Source: Massilia pinisoli
GTDB taxonomy: Bacteria > Pseudomonadota > Gammaproteobacteria > Burkholderiales > Burkholderiaceae_D
Reading direction: 5' to 3'
Length of the DNA stretch: 64,000 nt
Assembly: GCF_024753285.1 (NCBI RefSeq)
Contig: NZ_JANUGW010000019.1
Location: 59,602 to 123,601 of the forward strand
Shown here piece after piece: positions 34,684-42,800 of the stretch; position 1 is the stretch's first letter, and each line of letters opens with the position of its first letter. The notes beneath the pieces were generated by a model. That model saw only the letters and a program-made list of their open reading frames with translations, had not been told where the DNA came from and made no database searches. The position numbers and the translations under genes were made by a program.

Positions 34684-37131
34684 ATGCGATTCGATCGACA
34701 CCTGCTCGCCGCCGCGTGCGCGGCCTTCGTATTGACCCACGCGCACGCGGCGCCGCGCACGGTCGGCGCCGTCGTGCGCACCGTGCCGTCCGCGGACGGC
34801 GCGGATCTCACCTTGTCCAGCGGCGCGCGCGTGCACGTCGGCTTCGTCACTCCCGACGTCGTGCGCGTGCGGATGGCGCCCACGGGCAGCTTCGGTCCGG
34901 ACGTCTCGTACGCCATCGGCGGCACGCCACCCGCGTCCACGGCGACGGTGACGCCGGGCGACGCCAACGTGGAATTGCGCTCGGCGACGGGCACGCGCGT
35001 CGTGATCGCGACGAAGCCCGACCTGGCGATCGCCGTGTACGACGGTGCCGGCCGCCGCGTCGTCGCGGACGACCCGGCCCGTCCGATGACGTTCAACCCG
35101 GACGACGGCGCCGTCGAGACGTCGATGCGCCGCGACGACTTCGAGCTGTATTACGGCTTCGGCGAAAAGACGATGCCCCTGTCGCGGCACCAGCAAGCGA
35201 TGGCGATGTGGAACTCCGACGTGCCCGACTACCCGGCGGGCCACGATCCGTCCTACGAATCGATCCCGTTCTTCATCGCCCTGCACGATGGCCGCAGCTA
35301 CGGCGTGTTCTTCAACAATACGCGGCGCAGCTGGTTCGACATGGGGAAGACGGCGCCGCACCGCTACAGCTTCGGCGCCGACGGCGGCGAGCTGGATTAC
35401 TACGTTTTCACCGGCGGCGCCGCGCGCACGCCCGCGAACGTCCTGCGCGACTACACGGCGCTGACGGGACGCGGCGCCTTGCCGCCCTTGTGGGCGCTGG
35501 GCTACCAGCAATCGCGCTGGTCGTACAAGACGCAGGAACAAGTGCTGGACGTCGCCCGCGGATTCCGCCGGCGCCACATCCCGGCCGACGTCATCTACCT
35601 CGACATCGACCACATGGACGGCTTCCGCGTGTTCACGTGGAACCGCACGACGTTCCCCGATCCGACAGGGATGCTGGCGCGGCTGCATGGCGACGGCTTC
35701 CACGCCGTGACGATCGTCGACCCCGGCATCAAGGTCGACGACCACTACCCGATCTACCGCAGCGGCCGCGAGCAGGGCGTCTATGTGCGCAATGCGGACG
35801 GCAGCGAACTGCACGCGAAGGTCTGGCCCGGCATCTGCGCCTTCCCCGACTTCACTCTGCCTGCCGCGCGCACGTGGTTCGGCAGCTTGTACCAGGCGCC
35901 GCTCGACGTCGGCGTCGACGGCTTCTGGAACGACATGAACGAACCCGGTGTGTTCGCCCCGGACGGATTCGACAAACCCGAGATCAGCCTGGGCCCGCAG
36001 AAGACGTTCCCGCTCGACGCCCACCACGCGGGCGACGGCCAGCCCGGCACGCACGCGCAATACCACAACGTGTACGGCATGCAGATGGCGCGCGCCAGCT
36101 TCGAGGGCTTGCGCAGCCTGCGTCCGGACAAGCGCCCGCTGGTGCTCACGCGCGCCGGGTTCGCCGGCGTGCAGCGCTACGCGGCCGTCTGGACCGGCGA
36201 TAACTCGCCGACGTGGACGCATCTCGCACTGACGATCCCGATGCTGACGAACCTGTCCGTGTCCGGCGTGCCGTTCGTCGGCGCCGACGTGGGCGGTTTC
36301 ATGGGCAGCCCGGGCGCGGAACTGCACACGCGCTGGCTGCAGGCGGCGGCATTGACGCCGTACTTCCGCACGCACTCGAACGACGTCTCCGCGCCGCGCG
36401 AACCGTGGGCGTTCGGCGCCGCGCATGAGCGCGTCAACCGCGCCACGATCGAGCTGCGCTACCGGCTGCTGCCTTACCTGTACACGCTGTTCGCCGACAA
36501 CGAGCAGTCCGGCCTGCCGCCGATGCGGCCGTTGTGGTTCGCGTATCCGCGCGACACGCGCGCGAGCCTCGTCGACGACCAGTTCCTGGCCGGCGGCGAC
36601 CTGCTGGTGGCGCCCGTGCTGCACGAGGGCCAGACGACGCGCGACGTCTATTTCCCGCAGGGCGATGCGTGGATCGACTGGTGGGACGGCACGCGGCACG
36701 CGGGCGGCACGTCGGCGCGGGTGGCCGCGCCGCTGGACCGGCTGCCGCTGTTCATCCGCGCCGGCGCCGTCGTGCCCACTGCGCCCGTCGTGCAGCACAC
36801 GGGCGAGTTGAAGAACGTCCCGCTGACGCTCGTCGTCGCGGCGGGCGCCGGCGGCGGCCACGTGTTCCAGGACGCGGGCGATGGATACGGTTATCGCGAC
36901 GAGGCATCACGCATGATCGCCGCGACGGCGGACGACCATGGCGTGCGGCTGGACATCCCGGCCAACCGGGGCTGGCAGAAGGTGGGCGCCGTCGAATTCA
37001 CGGGGCTCGCGGCCGCACCGGCCAACGTCCGCATCGACGGCAAGCCCGCGCGCGACGTGCGCTTCGATGCGGCCACGCACCGCCTGCGCGTGCCGCTGCC
37101 CGACGAACACGTGAAGCGGATCGACTTCTAG
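34684..37131 (+). CDS. GH31 alpha-glucosidase/alpha-xylosidase, exported
   Basis: An 815-residue glycosidase with a signal peptide (cleavage near AHA, residue 20). The order is N-terminal beta-sandwich, (beta/alpha)8 catalytic barrel and C-terminal beta-domains. The nucleophile Asp417 is in DGFWNDMNEP, and the acid/base is Asp506 in WTGDNSPTW. GH31 enzymes release glucose or xylose from alpha-linked saccharides; the precise specificity is not clear from sequence. Start ATG 34684 directly precedes the signal peptide. The stop overlaps the AraC-type gene on the opposite strand by four bases. Confidence 0.92.
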   Translation: MRFDRHLLAAACAAFVLTHAHAAPRTVGAVVRTVPSADGADLTLSSGARVHVGFVTPDVVRVRMAPTGSFGPDVSYAIGGTPPASTATVTPGDANVELRSATGTRVVIATKPDLAIAVYDGAGRRVVADDPARPMTFNPDDGAVETSMRRDDFELYYGFGEKTMPLSRHQQAMAMWNSDVPDYPAGHDPSYESIPFFIALHDGRSYGVFFNNTRRSWFDMGKTAPHRYSFGADGGELDYYVFTGGAARTPANVLRDYTALTGRGALPPLWALGYQQSRWSYKTQEQVLDVARGFRRRHIPADVIYLDIDHMDGFRVFTWNRTTFPDPTGMLARLHGDGFHAVTIVDPGIKVDDHYPIYRSGREQGVYVRNADGSELHAKVWPGICAFPDFTLPAARTWFGSLYQAPLDVGVDGFWNDMNEPGVFAPDGFDKPEISLGPQKTFPLDAHHAGDGQPGTHAQYHNVYGMQMARASFEGLRSLRPDKRPLVLTRAGFAGVQRYAAVWTGDNSPTWTHLALTIPMLTNLSVSGVPFVGADVGGFMGSPGAELHTRWLQAAALTPYFRTHSNDVSAPREPWAFGAAHERVNRATIELRYRLLPYLYTLFADNEQSGLPPMRPLWFAYPRDTRASLVDDQFLAGGDLLVAPVLHEGQTTRDVYFPQGDAWIDWWDGTRHAGGTSARVAAPLDRLPLFIRAGAVVPTAPVVQHTGELKNVPLTLVVAAGAGGGHVFQDAGDGYGYRDEASRMIAATADDHGVRLDIPANRGWQKVGAVEFTGLAAAPANVRIDGKPARDVRFDAATHRLRVPLPDEHVKRIDF

Positions 37132-37991
37132 CCGCGCAGCTGCGCCGGCGTGAGCCCCAGCAGCCGGCGCAGGCTGCGCGCCATATGGCTCGGATGCGCA
37201 AAGCCGGCTTCCAGCGCGATCTCCGTATTGCTCTTGCGCCCTTCGAGCAGCCGGAGGCGCGCCCGCTCCACGCGGCGCTCCAGCACGAAGCGGTGGACCG
37301 GCATGCCCGTCGCCTGCTTGAACAGAGCCTTGAAGTGCGACGGGCTGAATGCCGCGACGGCCGCCAGTTCGGCCAGCGTGAGGTCCTGGTCGAGGTGCGC
37401 GTCGATGTATTCGATCACGTGGCGCAGCCGCCAGGCGGGCAACGCCCGCGCGGGCGCGGGCGTCATTGCCCGGCCGCGCGACTGCAGGGCGACGAGACGC
37501 ACCGCGAGCGCCGACGCGAGGCTGTCGGCGAACAGCCTGCCGCCCGGGTAGGCGTCGTGGCCTTCCGCCTGCATCATCCAGCCGATGCGTTCGATGTGCG
37601 GGTCGCGGATGTGGATCGCGGGCGCGAGGTCGAACGTGCACGACCCGAGGCCCATCTCTTCGGCCGTCGCGCGCAGGTGCGCGGGCGCGAGGCGCAGCAG
37701 CAAGGACGTCGCCGGCTTCGACACGGTCCAGCGCGTGCTCGAACCGCCCGGCACGACGCAGAACTGGCCATGCAGCCGCATGCCGTCCCGCTCGACCCGG
37801 CCGGCCCGGTACGACACGGGAACGGGCGTGCCGAGGTGCAGGCACAGCACGTGGCGCGCATCCACGGGCGAATCGAACAGGCCGGGCGGGACGGGCGACG
37901 TCAGCACGTCGAGCAGCGGCAGGCCTTTGTCGCGCAGGTCCGGCAGCAGCGCGGTGGATGGGCTGGGATAGCAGGAGGGACGGTCGATCAT
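37128..37991 (-). CDS. AraC-family transcriptional regulator
   Basis: A 287-residue regulator. The C-terminal DNA-binding domain (about 185-287) holds two helix-turn-helix motifs: LTLAELAAVAAFSPSHFKALFKQATG and NTEIALEAGFAHPSHMARSLRRLLGLTP. The N-terminal domain is a cupin-like effector domain without a recognised ligand. It lies between the convergent GH31 gene and the divergent hydrolase gene at 38129, and may control the latter. It ends within the last codons of the GH31 gene. Confidence 0.9.
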   Translation of the reverse strand: MIDRPSCYPSPSTALLPDLRDKGLPLLDVLTSPVPPGLFDSPVDARHVLCLHLGTPVPVSYRAGRVERDGMRLHGQFCVVPGGSSTRWTVSKPATSLLLRLAPAHLRATAEEMGLGSCTFDLAPAIHIRDPHIERIGWMMQAEGHDAYPGGRLFADSLASALAVRLVALQSRGRAMTPAPARALPAWRLRHVIEYIDAHLDQDLTLAELAAVAAFSPSHFKALFKQATGMPVHRFVLERRVERARLRLLEGRKSNTEIALEAGFAHPSHMARSLRRLLGLTPAQLRG

Positions 37992-38128
37992 CGCAAGGCT
38001 CCGGGCTGGCGTTCCATGAATGTACAGGAAATCATCCGCCTGTGTCCGCGACCGGCCGCCGGTGCGCGCCGGGCCGCGAACCCGTTGCTAGCATCCTTGC
38101 ATGCACAACCCATCCAAGGAGACGCTTG

Positions 38129-39076
38129 ATGAAACGTAGGGATTTCTTGCTGGTGACCGGTGTGGCGCTTGGGGCCACGGTTGCGATGAATGCGGCGGCG
38201 CAGCCGGCCGCGCCGACCGATGCGAACGCGTACCGCCGGATGCGGCGCACCGCCGACCTGCCGTGCGGCCGCATCGCGTACGCCGAGCGCGGGCAGGGCG
38301 AGGCCGCGTTGTTCCTGCACGGCGCACCACTCAACGGCTTCCAGTGGCGCGGCGCGCTCGACCGCCTCGCGCCGTACCGCCGCTGCATCGCGCCGGACTT
38401 CATGGGCCTCGGCTATTCGCAGGTGCCGGAACGTCAGTCCGTGGCGCCCGCCGCGCAGGTGGCGATGCTGGCGGACCTGCTTGATGCGCTGCACGTGGGA
38501 CAGGTCGACATCGTCGCGTCGGACAGCGGCGGCGCCGTCGCGCAGCTATTCCTCGTCCGCCATCCGGACCGCGTGCGCACCTTGCTGCTGACGAACTGCG
38601 ACGCGGAGCCGAACAGCCCGCCGCCGATGATCAAGCCGGTGCTGGACATGGCGAATGCGGGCACCCTGGCCGATGACACGGCCAGGTGGCTGACGGACAA
38701 GAACCTGGCGCGCTCCACGTTCGGCGCGGCCGTGTACCACGACCCGGCGGGCCTCACGGACGCGAACATCGAGTACTACGTCACGCCGATGGTGAGCACG
38801 CCGCTGCGGCGCAAGCAGTACCACGACTTCCACAAGGCGCTGGCGCCGAATCCGCTCGCGGGCATCGAGGCGGCGCTCCGGCGCAGCACGGTGCCGGTGC
38901 GGATGGTGTGGGGAGCGAGCGACAAGATTTTCCCCGTCGCGGATGCGGTCTACCTGGACCGCGTCTTCCCGCGCTCGCAGGGCATCCGCCAGGTGCCCGA
39001 GGGGAAGCTGTTTTTCCAGGAGGAGTTTCCTGACGTGATCGCGGAAGAGGCGCGGCGGTTGTGGGGTGTGGGCTAA
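38129..39076 (+). CDS. Tat-exported alpha/beta hydrolase with unusual catalytic His region
   Basis: A 315-residue alpha/beta hydrolase with a twin-arginine signal (KRRDFLLVTG, cut near AAQA). It belongs to the haloalkane dehalogenase/epoxide hydrolase-like group: the oxyanion segment FLHGAPLNGFQW and the nucleophile elbow ASDSGGA, where Asp or Ser may act. At the usual position of the catalytic His the sequence is EGKLFFQEEFP, without a His. Some subfamilies show this and may be inactive or use another residue. The start follows AAGGAG at 38115-38121. It is divergent from the AraC-type gene. Confidence 0.82.
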   Translation: MKRRDFLLVTGVALGATVAMNAAAQPAAPTDANAYRRMRRTADLPCGRIAYAERGQGEAALFLHGAPLNGFQWRGALDRLAPYRRCIAPDFMGLGYSQVPERQSVAPAAQVAMLADLLDALHVGQVDIVASDSGGAVAQLFLVRHPDRVRTLLLTNCDAEPNSPPPMIKPVLDMANAGTLADDTARWLTDKNLARSTFGAAVYHDPAGLTDANIEYYVTPMVSTPLRRKQYHDFHKALAPNPLAGIEAALRRSTVPVRMVWGASDKIFPVADAVYLDRVFPRSQGIRQVPEGKLFFQEEFPDVIAEEARRLWGVG

Positions 39077-39083
39077 AGAGGGG

Positions 39084-39116
39084 AAACAAAAACGCCGACC
39101 TGCGTAGATCGGCGTT
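39084..39116 (-). terminator. Rho-independent terminator of the 336-aa gene
   Basis: AACGCCGA (39091-39098) pairs with TCGGCGTT (39109-39116). On the minus strand a T-rich run (complement of 39084-39092) follows the stem. It lies just after the stop codon of the unknown membrane protein gene and may also stop the convergent hydrolase transcript. Confidence 0.75.
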
Positions 39117-39123
39117 GTGCGGT

Positions 39124-40134
39124 TCAGCCCTTGGCCTTGCGGGCCCCGTCCGCTTTTTCCGCGGTCCCTGCCGTCGCGCCGGCTCCGGATGGCGACATCC
39201 AGTGCTTCCACTGCGCGACATTGTCGAAGAACTGGGTCGGCGTCAGCTGGAACAGGGACAGCAGGGACATCGCGGTCAAGAACAGGCCGGCAAACGACAG
39301 CAGGTAGCCGCGGCGCTTGTCGGCTTTGTCCTCGCGTGCCTTCTGTTTTCCGAGTGCCTGCTTTTCCAGCGCCCTCAACGCGGCTTCCTCGGTCTGCCGC
39401 TGCGCGTCGTCCGCAGCCGTCTGCTTTTCCCGCTGGTCGCTCAGCAATGCCGCGACGCCCGACAGTTGCTGGGTCAATTCCTCGCTCAGCACTTTGAGGT
39501 GATAGTGTTCGCACAAGACCTTCCACGCCGCAAACAGCTCATGGCGGTCGACCAGGACCGGCAGCGTGAAATAGTACGCGGCGTTGAAACGCAGGATATT
39601 CTCGTACAGCGCGATCGTTTCGTCGGTCCGGTTGTCCCGCACGCTTTTCGTGGTGTCGGCCATGCAGGTCTTGAAGACCTCGATGTAGGCAAGTGCCAAG
39701 GCCTGGCACAGCACGATGCGTTTGAACTGGTCGTTGTCGCCAGAAAAATAGGCAAAACCGTCGCGATCGACCAGCAGCGTGCGGTCCGCGGACAGTCGCA
39801 CGCCTTTGGCAAAGGTGAGGGTGTTCGCATTCTTCCGCAGGAATAGAGACGCGTCAGGTAGCAGCCCGGCGTCATTCTTTGCATCTTTACCGTTGTCGCA
39901 CCAACAGGCCCGTCCGAGAATCTTCCCCGCCACGTCGTCACTGAATTCCACATACAGCGTCTTCGCGAACGCAGAACCAATGAAAAACCTGAGCTGCCAG
40001 ATCTTGCCGTCGCCCGACGTCAGGAACTCCGACGTGTCCATGATGGGGGCCGTGAAAAAAGCAATGTTCCCGTTGATCTGGAGCGGGCTGGGTGCGTTGA
40101 TTGTCCTGTTGTGGAGGTGGATAAAGGCTGGCAT
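39124..40134 (-). CDS. Hypothetical protein with C-terminal coiled coil and membrane segment
   Basis: A 336-residue protein that I do not recognise. The N-terminal two thirds look like a soluble globular domain with several Cys residues (GRACWCDNGKDAK, VLCQALALAY, KTCMADT). A charged helical stretch follows (about 230-275, rich in Glu, Lys, Gln and Ala, likely coiled coil), then one hydrophobic helix (YLLSFAGLFLTAMSLLSLF) and a polar tail. So it may be tail-anchored with the N-terminus in the cytoplasm. GC content is visibly lower than in neighbouring genes, suggesting transfer. The ATG at 40134 is chosen; TTG at 40152 is an alternative. Confidence 0.6.
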   Translation of the reverse strand: MPAFIHLHNRTINAPSPLQINGNIAFFTAPIMDTSEFLTSGDGKIWQLRFFIGSAFAKTLYVEFSDDVAGKILGRACWCDNGKDAKNDAGLLPDASLFLRKNANTLTFAKGVRLSADRTLLVDRDGFAYFSGDNDQFKRIVLCQALALAYIEVFKTCMADTTKSVRDNRTDETIALYENILRFNAAYYFTLPVLVDRHELFAAWKVLCEHYHLKVLSEELTQQLSGVAALLSDQREKQTAADDAQRQTEEAALRALEKQALGKQKAREDKADKRRGYLLSFAGLFLTAMSLLSLFQLTPTQFFDNVAQWKHWMSPSGAGATAGTAEKADGARKAKG

Positions 40135-40217
40135 CAAGTATTCTTGGCTCAATAGAAACCATGGATTTTACGGATTCCCATGGGAAACAGTCTCACCAAT
40201 TGTCTCGATGCAGGCAG

Positions 40218-40240
40218 AAAAACGCCACCCAAAGGTGGCG
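40218..40240 (-). terminator. Rho-independent terminator of the OsmC-YcaO gene
   Basis: CGCCACC (40223-40229) pairs with GGTGGCG (40234-40240) over a four-base loop, followed on the minus strand by a run of five T (complement of 40218-40222). It lies 13 bases after the stop codon. Confidence 0.8.
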
Positions 40241-40253
40241 CTCAGCCTTGACT

Positions 40254-42458
40254 TTATTTGGATGCAGCCGCCGCCCTGGCCCGCGCGACGTGCAGTTTCC
40301 TGTAGCTGTCGATCAGGCGATGGTGCCGGTCGAGACCTTCCAGCTTCATGCTCGTCGGCGTCAGCCCGTGGAAGCGCACGCTGCCGTCGATGGAGCCCAG
40401 TACCGCGTCCATCCGCGCATTGCCATACATGCGGCGGAAATTGACGACGTAGTCGTCCAGTTCCAGGTCGTCGTCGAGCACCACTTCCAGCACGACGTTC
40501 ATCGCCTGATAAAACAGTTTGCGCTCGACGGTATTGTCGTTGTACTGCAGGAAGGCGCCCACCAGATCGTGCGCGTCTTCGAATTGCTTCAACGCGAGGT
40601 GGATCAGCAGCTTCAATTCGAGCACGGTCAGCTGGCCCCATTCCGTGTTCTCGTCGAATTCGATGCCGATCAGCGACGCGATGTCGGAATACTCGTCCAG
40701 CTCATTGTTTTCCAGGCGATCGAGCAGTGCCGCCAGGGCGTCGTCGTCCAGGCGATGCAGGTTCAGGATATCTTCACGGAACAGCAGTGCCTTGTTGGTG
40801 TTGTCCCAGACCAGGTCTTCGACCGGATAGATTTCCGAATAGCCGGGTACGAGGATCCGGCAGGCGACGGCACCCAAGTGGTCGTACACCGCCATGTACA
40901 CTTCCTTGTCCATCTCTTCGAGAATGCCGAGCAGGGTCGCCGCTTCCTGTTCGTTGGCATCGGCGCCCTGGGCGGAAAAATCCCACTCGACGAAATCGTA
41001 ATCGGCCTTGGCGCTGAAGAACCGCCACGACACGACACCGCTGGAATCGATGAAATGCTCGACGAAGTTATAGGGCTCCGTCACGGCGTTGCTGGCAAAG
41101 GTCGGCTGGGGCAAATCGTTCAGGCCTTCGAAGCTGCGGCCTTGCATCAGCTCCGTCAGGCTCCGTTCCAGCGCCACCTCGAAGCTCGGGTGCGCACCGA
41201 ACGACGCAAAGACGCCGCCCGTCTTCGGGTTCATCAACGTGACGCACATGACCGGATAGGAGCCGCCCAGCGACGCATCCTTCACCAGCACGGGGAAACC
41301 CTGTTCTTCCAGGCCCTGGATGCCGGCCAGGATGCCCGGGTATTTCGCCAGCACCTCGTGCGGCACATCGGGCAGGGCGAGCTCGCCTTCGAGGATTTCG
41401 CGTTTGACCGCGCGCTCGAAGATCTCGGACAGGCACTGCACCTGCGCTTCGGCCAGCGTATTCCCGGCGCTCATGCCATTGCTGGCGTACAGGTTTTCGA
41501 TGAGGTTCGACGGAAAATAGACGACCTCACCGTCCGAATGCCGCACGTACGGCAGCGACACGATGCCGCGCTCCACATTGCCCGAGTTCGTGTCGATCAG
41601 GTGCGAGCCGCGCAATTCGCCTTCGGGATCGTAAATGCCCAGGCAGTACTCGTCGAGAATGGCCGCCGGCAGCGCATCGTCGGGGCCGGGCTGGAACCAG
41701 CGCTCGTCCGGGTAATGCACGAACGGGGCGTTGGCGATGTCCTCGCCCCAGAAGGCGCCGGCATAGAAGTGGTTATTGCTCAGGCGTTCGATGTACTCGC
41801 CCAGCGCGGACGCCAGCGCGCTTTCCTTCGTCGACCCTTTGCCGTTCGTGAAACACATCGGCGAATGGGCATCGCGGATATGCAGCGACCAGACGTTCGG
41901 CACGATATTGCGCCACGACGCGATTTCGATCTTGATGCCCAGGCCCGCCAGCAAGCCGGACATATTCGCGATCGTTTGCTCCAGCGGCAGGTCCTTGCCC
42001 GGAATATAGGTCTGCGCGCCGGCATCGGGCTGCAACGTCAGCAATGCCTGCGCATCGGCGTCCAGGTTCTCGACTTCTTCGATGACGAATTCCGGCCCCG
42101 TCTGCACCACTTTTTTAACCGTGCAGCGGTCGATGGAGCGCAGGATGCCCTGGCGGTCCTTGTCGGAAATATCCGGCGGCAGCTCGACCTGGATCTTGAA
42201 AATCTGCTGGTAACGGTTTTCCGGGTCGACGATATTATTCTGCGACAGGCGGATGTTTTCGGTCGGAATATTGCGGGTGTCGCAATACAGTTTCACGAAA
42301 TAAGCCGCGCACAACGCCGACGACGCCAGGAAATAATCGAACGGGCCGGGCGCCGAGCCATCGCCTTTGTAGCGGATCGGCTGGTCAGCGATCACCGTGA
42401 AATCATCGAACTTCGCTTCGAGGCGGAGCTTGTCGAGAAAATTGACTTTAATTTCCAT
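40254..42458 (-). CDS. OsmC-YcaO fusion protein
   Basis: A 734-residue cytoplasmic protein. Residues 1-140 form an OsmC/Ohr-type domain (KVNFLDKLRLEAKFDDF, PGPFDYFLASSALCAAYFVKLYC with its conserved Cys, and FVIEEVENLD). Residues about 180-734 are a YcaO domain with the ATP-binding signature residues (GKGSTKESALASALGEYIERL and ASNGMSAGNTLAEAQVQCLSEIFERAVK). YcaO enzymes activate peptide amides with ATP; the E. coli protein has been linked to ribosomal protein S12 beta-methylthiolation. Fusion with OsmC is a recognised architecture of unknown purpose. GC content is somewhat low. The start ATG 42458 follows GGAAA; the frame is open further up to the tRNA. Confidence 0.9.
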   Translation of the reverse strand: MEIKVNFLDKLRLEAKFDDFTVIADQPIRYKGDGSAPGPFDYFLASSALCAAYFVKLYCDTRNIPTENIRLSQNNIVDPENRYQQIFKIQVELPPDISDKDRQGILRSIDRCTVKKVVQTGPEFVIEEVENLDADAQALLTLQPDAGAQTYIPGKDLPLEQTIANMSGLLAGLGIKIEIASWRNIVPNVWSLHIRDAHSPMCFTNGKGSTKESALASALGEYIERLSNNHFYAGAFWGEDIANAPFVHYPDERWFQPGPDDALPAAILDEYCLGIYDPEGELRGSHLIDTNSGNVERGIVSLPYVRHSDGEVVYFPSNLIENLYASNGMSAGNTLAEAQVQCLSEIFERAVKREILEGELALPDVPHEVLAKYPGILAGIQGLEEQGFPVLVKDASLGGSYPVMCVTLMNPKTGGVFASFGAHPSFEVALERSLTELMQGRSFEGLNDLPQPTFASNAVTEPYNFVEHFIDSSGVVSWRFFSAKADYDFVEWDFSAQGADANEQEAATLLGILEEMDKEVYMAVYDHLGAVACRILVPGYSEIYPVEDLVWDNTNKALLFREDILNLHRLDDDALAALLDRLENNELDEYSDIASLIGIEFDENTEWGQLTVLELKLLIHLALKQFEDAHDLVGAFLQYNDNTVERKLFYQAMNVVLEVVLDDDLELDDYVVNFRRMYGNARMDAVLGSIDGSVRFHGLTPTSMKLEGLDRHHRLIDSYRKLHVARARAAAASK

Positions 42459-42548
42459 GGAGATTTCCAAATAGGAAGCTGACGGGATGTTGGGCGATGA
42501 CGCTGACGACAGGGCGGAACCGAATGCAGATTCGGACGCTGAAAGCAG

Positions 42549-42573
42549 AAACGCCAACCAATAATGGTCGGCG
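42549..42573 (-). terminator. Imperfect terminator-like stem after second tRNA-Phe
   Basis: ACGCCAACC pairs with GGTCGGCGT with one mismatch and a six-base loop, followed by a short T-run on the minus strand. It has the same position relative to the tRNA as the terminator of the first copy. Confidence 0.45.
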
Positions 42574-42591
42574 TCGCGTGAAACATGTTCT

Positions 42592-42667
42592 TGGTGGCCC
42601 GGGGCGGAATCGAACCACCGACACAAGGATTTTCAATCCTCTGCTCTACCAACTGAGCTACCAGGCC
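42592..42667 (-). tRNA. tRNA-Phe (GAA), second copy
   Basis: The 76 bases are identical to the tRNA at 16713-16788, including the encoded CCA, the anticodon GAA and the T-arm. It is transcribed towards the OsmC-YcaO gene from a promoter at 42680-42708. Confidence 0.97.
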
Positions 42668-42679
42668 AAAGGAGGCATG

Positions 42680-42708
42680 ATTATAGCGACGGGTTTGCGA
42701 AGCTGCAA
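42680..42708 (-). promoter_or_regulatory. Promoter of second tRNA-Phe
   Basis: On the minus strand, TTGCAG (complement of 42703-42708) and TATAAT (complement of 42680-42685) are separated by 17 bases. The -10 box ends 12 bases before the tRNA 5' end. Confidence 0.65.
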
Positions 42709-42800
42709 GTCCTGTCGAGCAAATTCGTGCGCCGGCAGGGCGCCGTGCCCGTCCCGTTCACCGGAAAGCGGGGTACGGTGAAGCGTCTATAATGTGTGTC

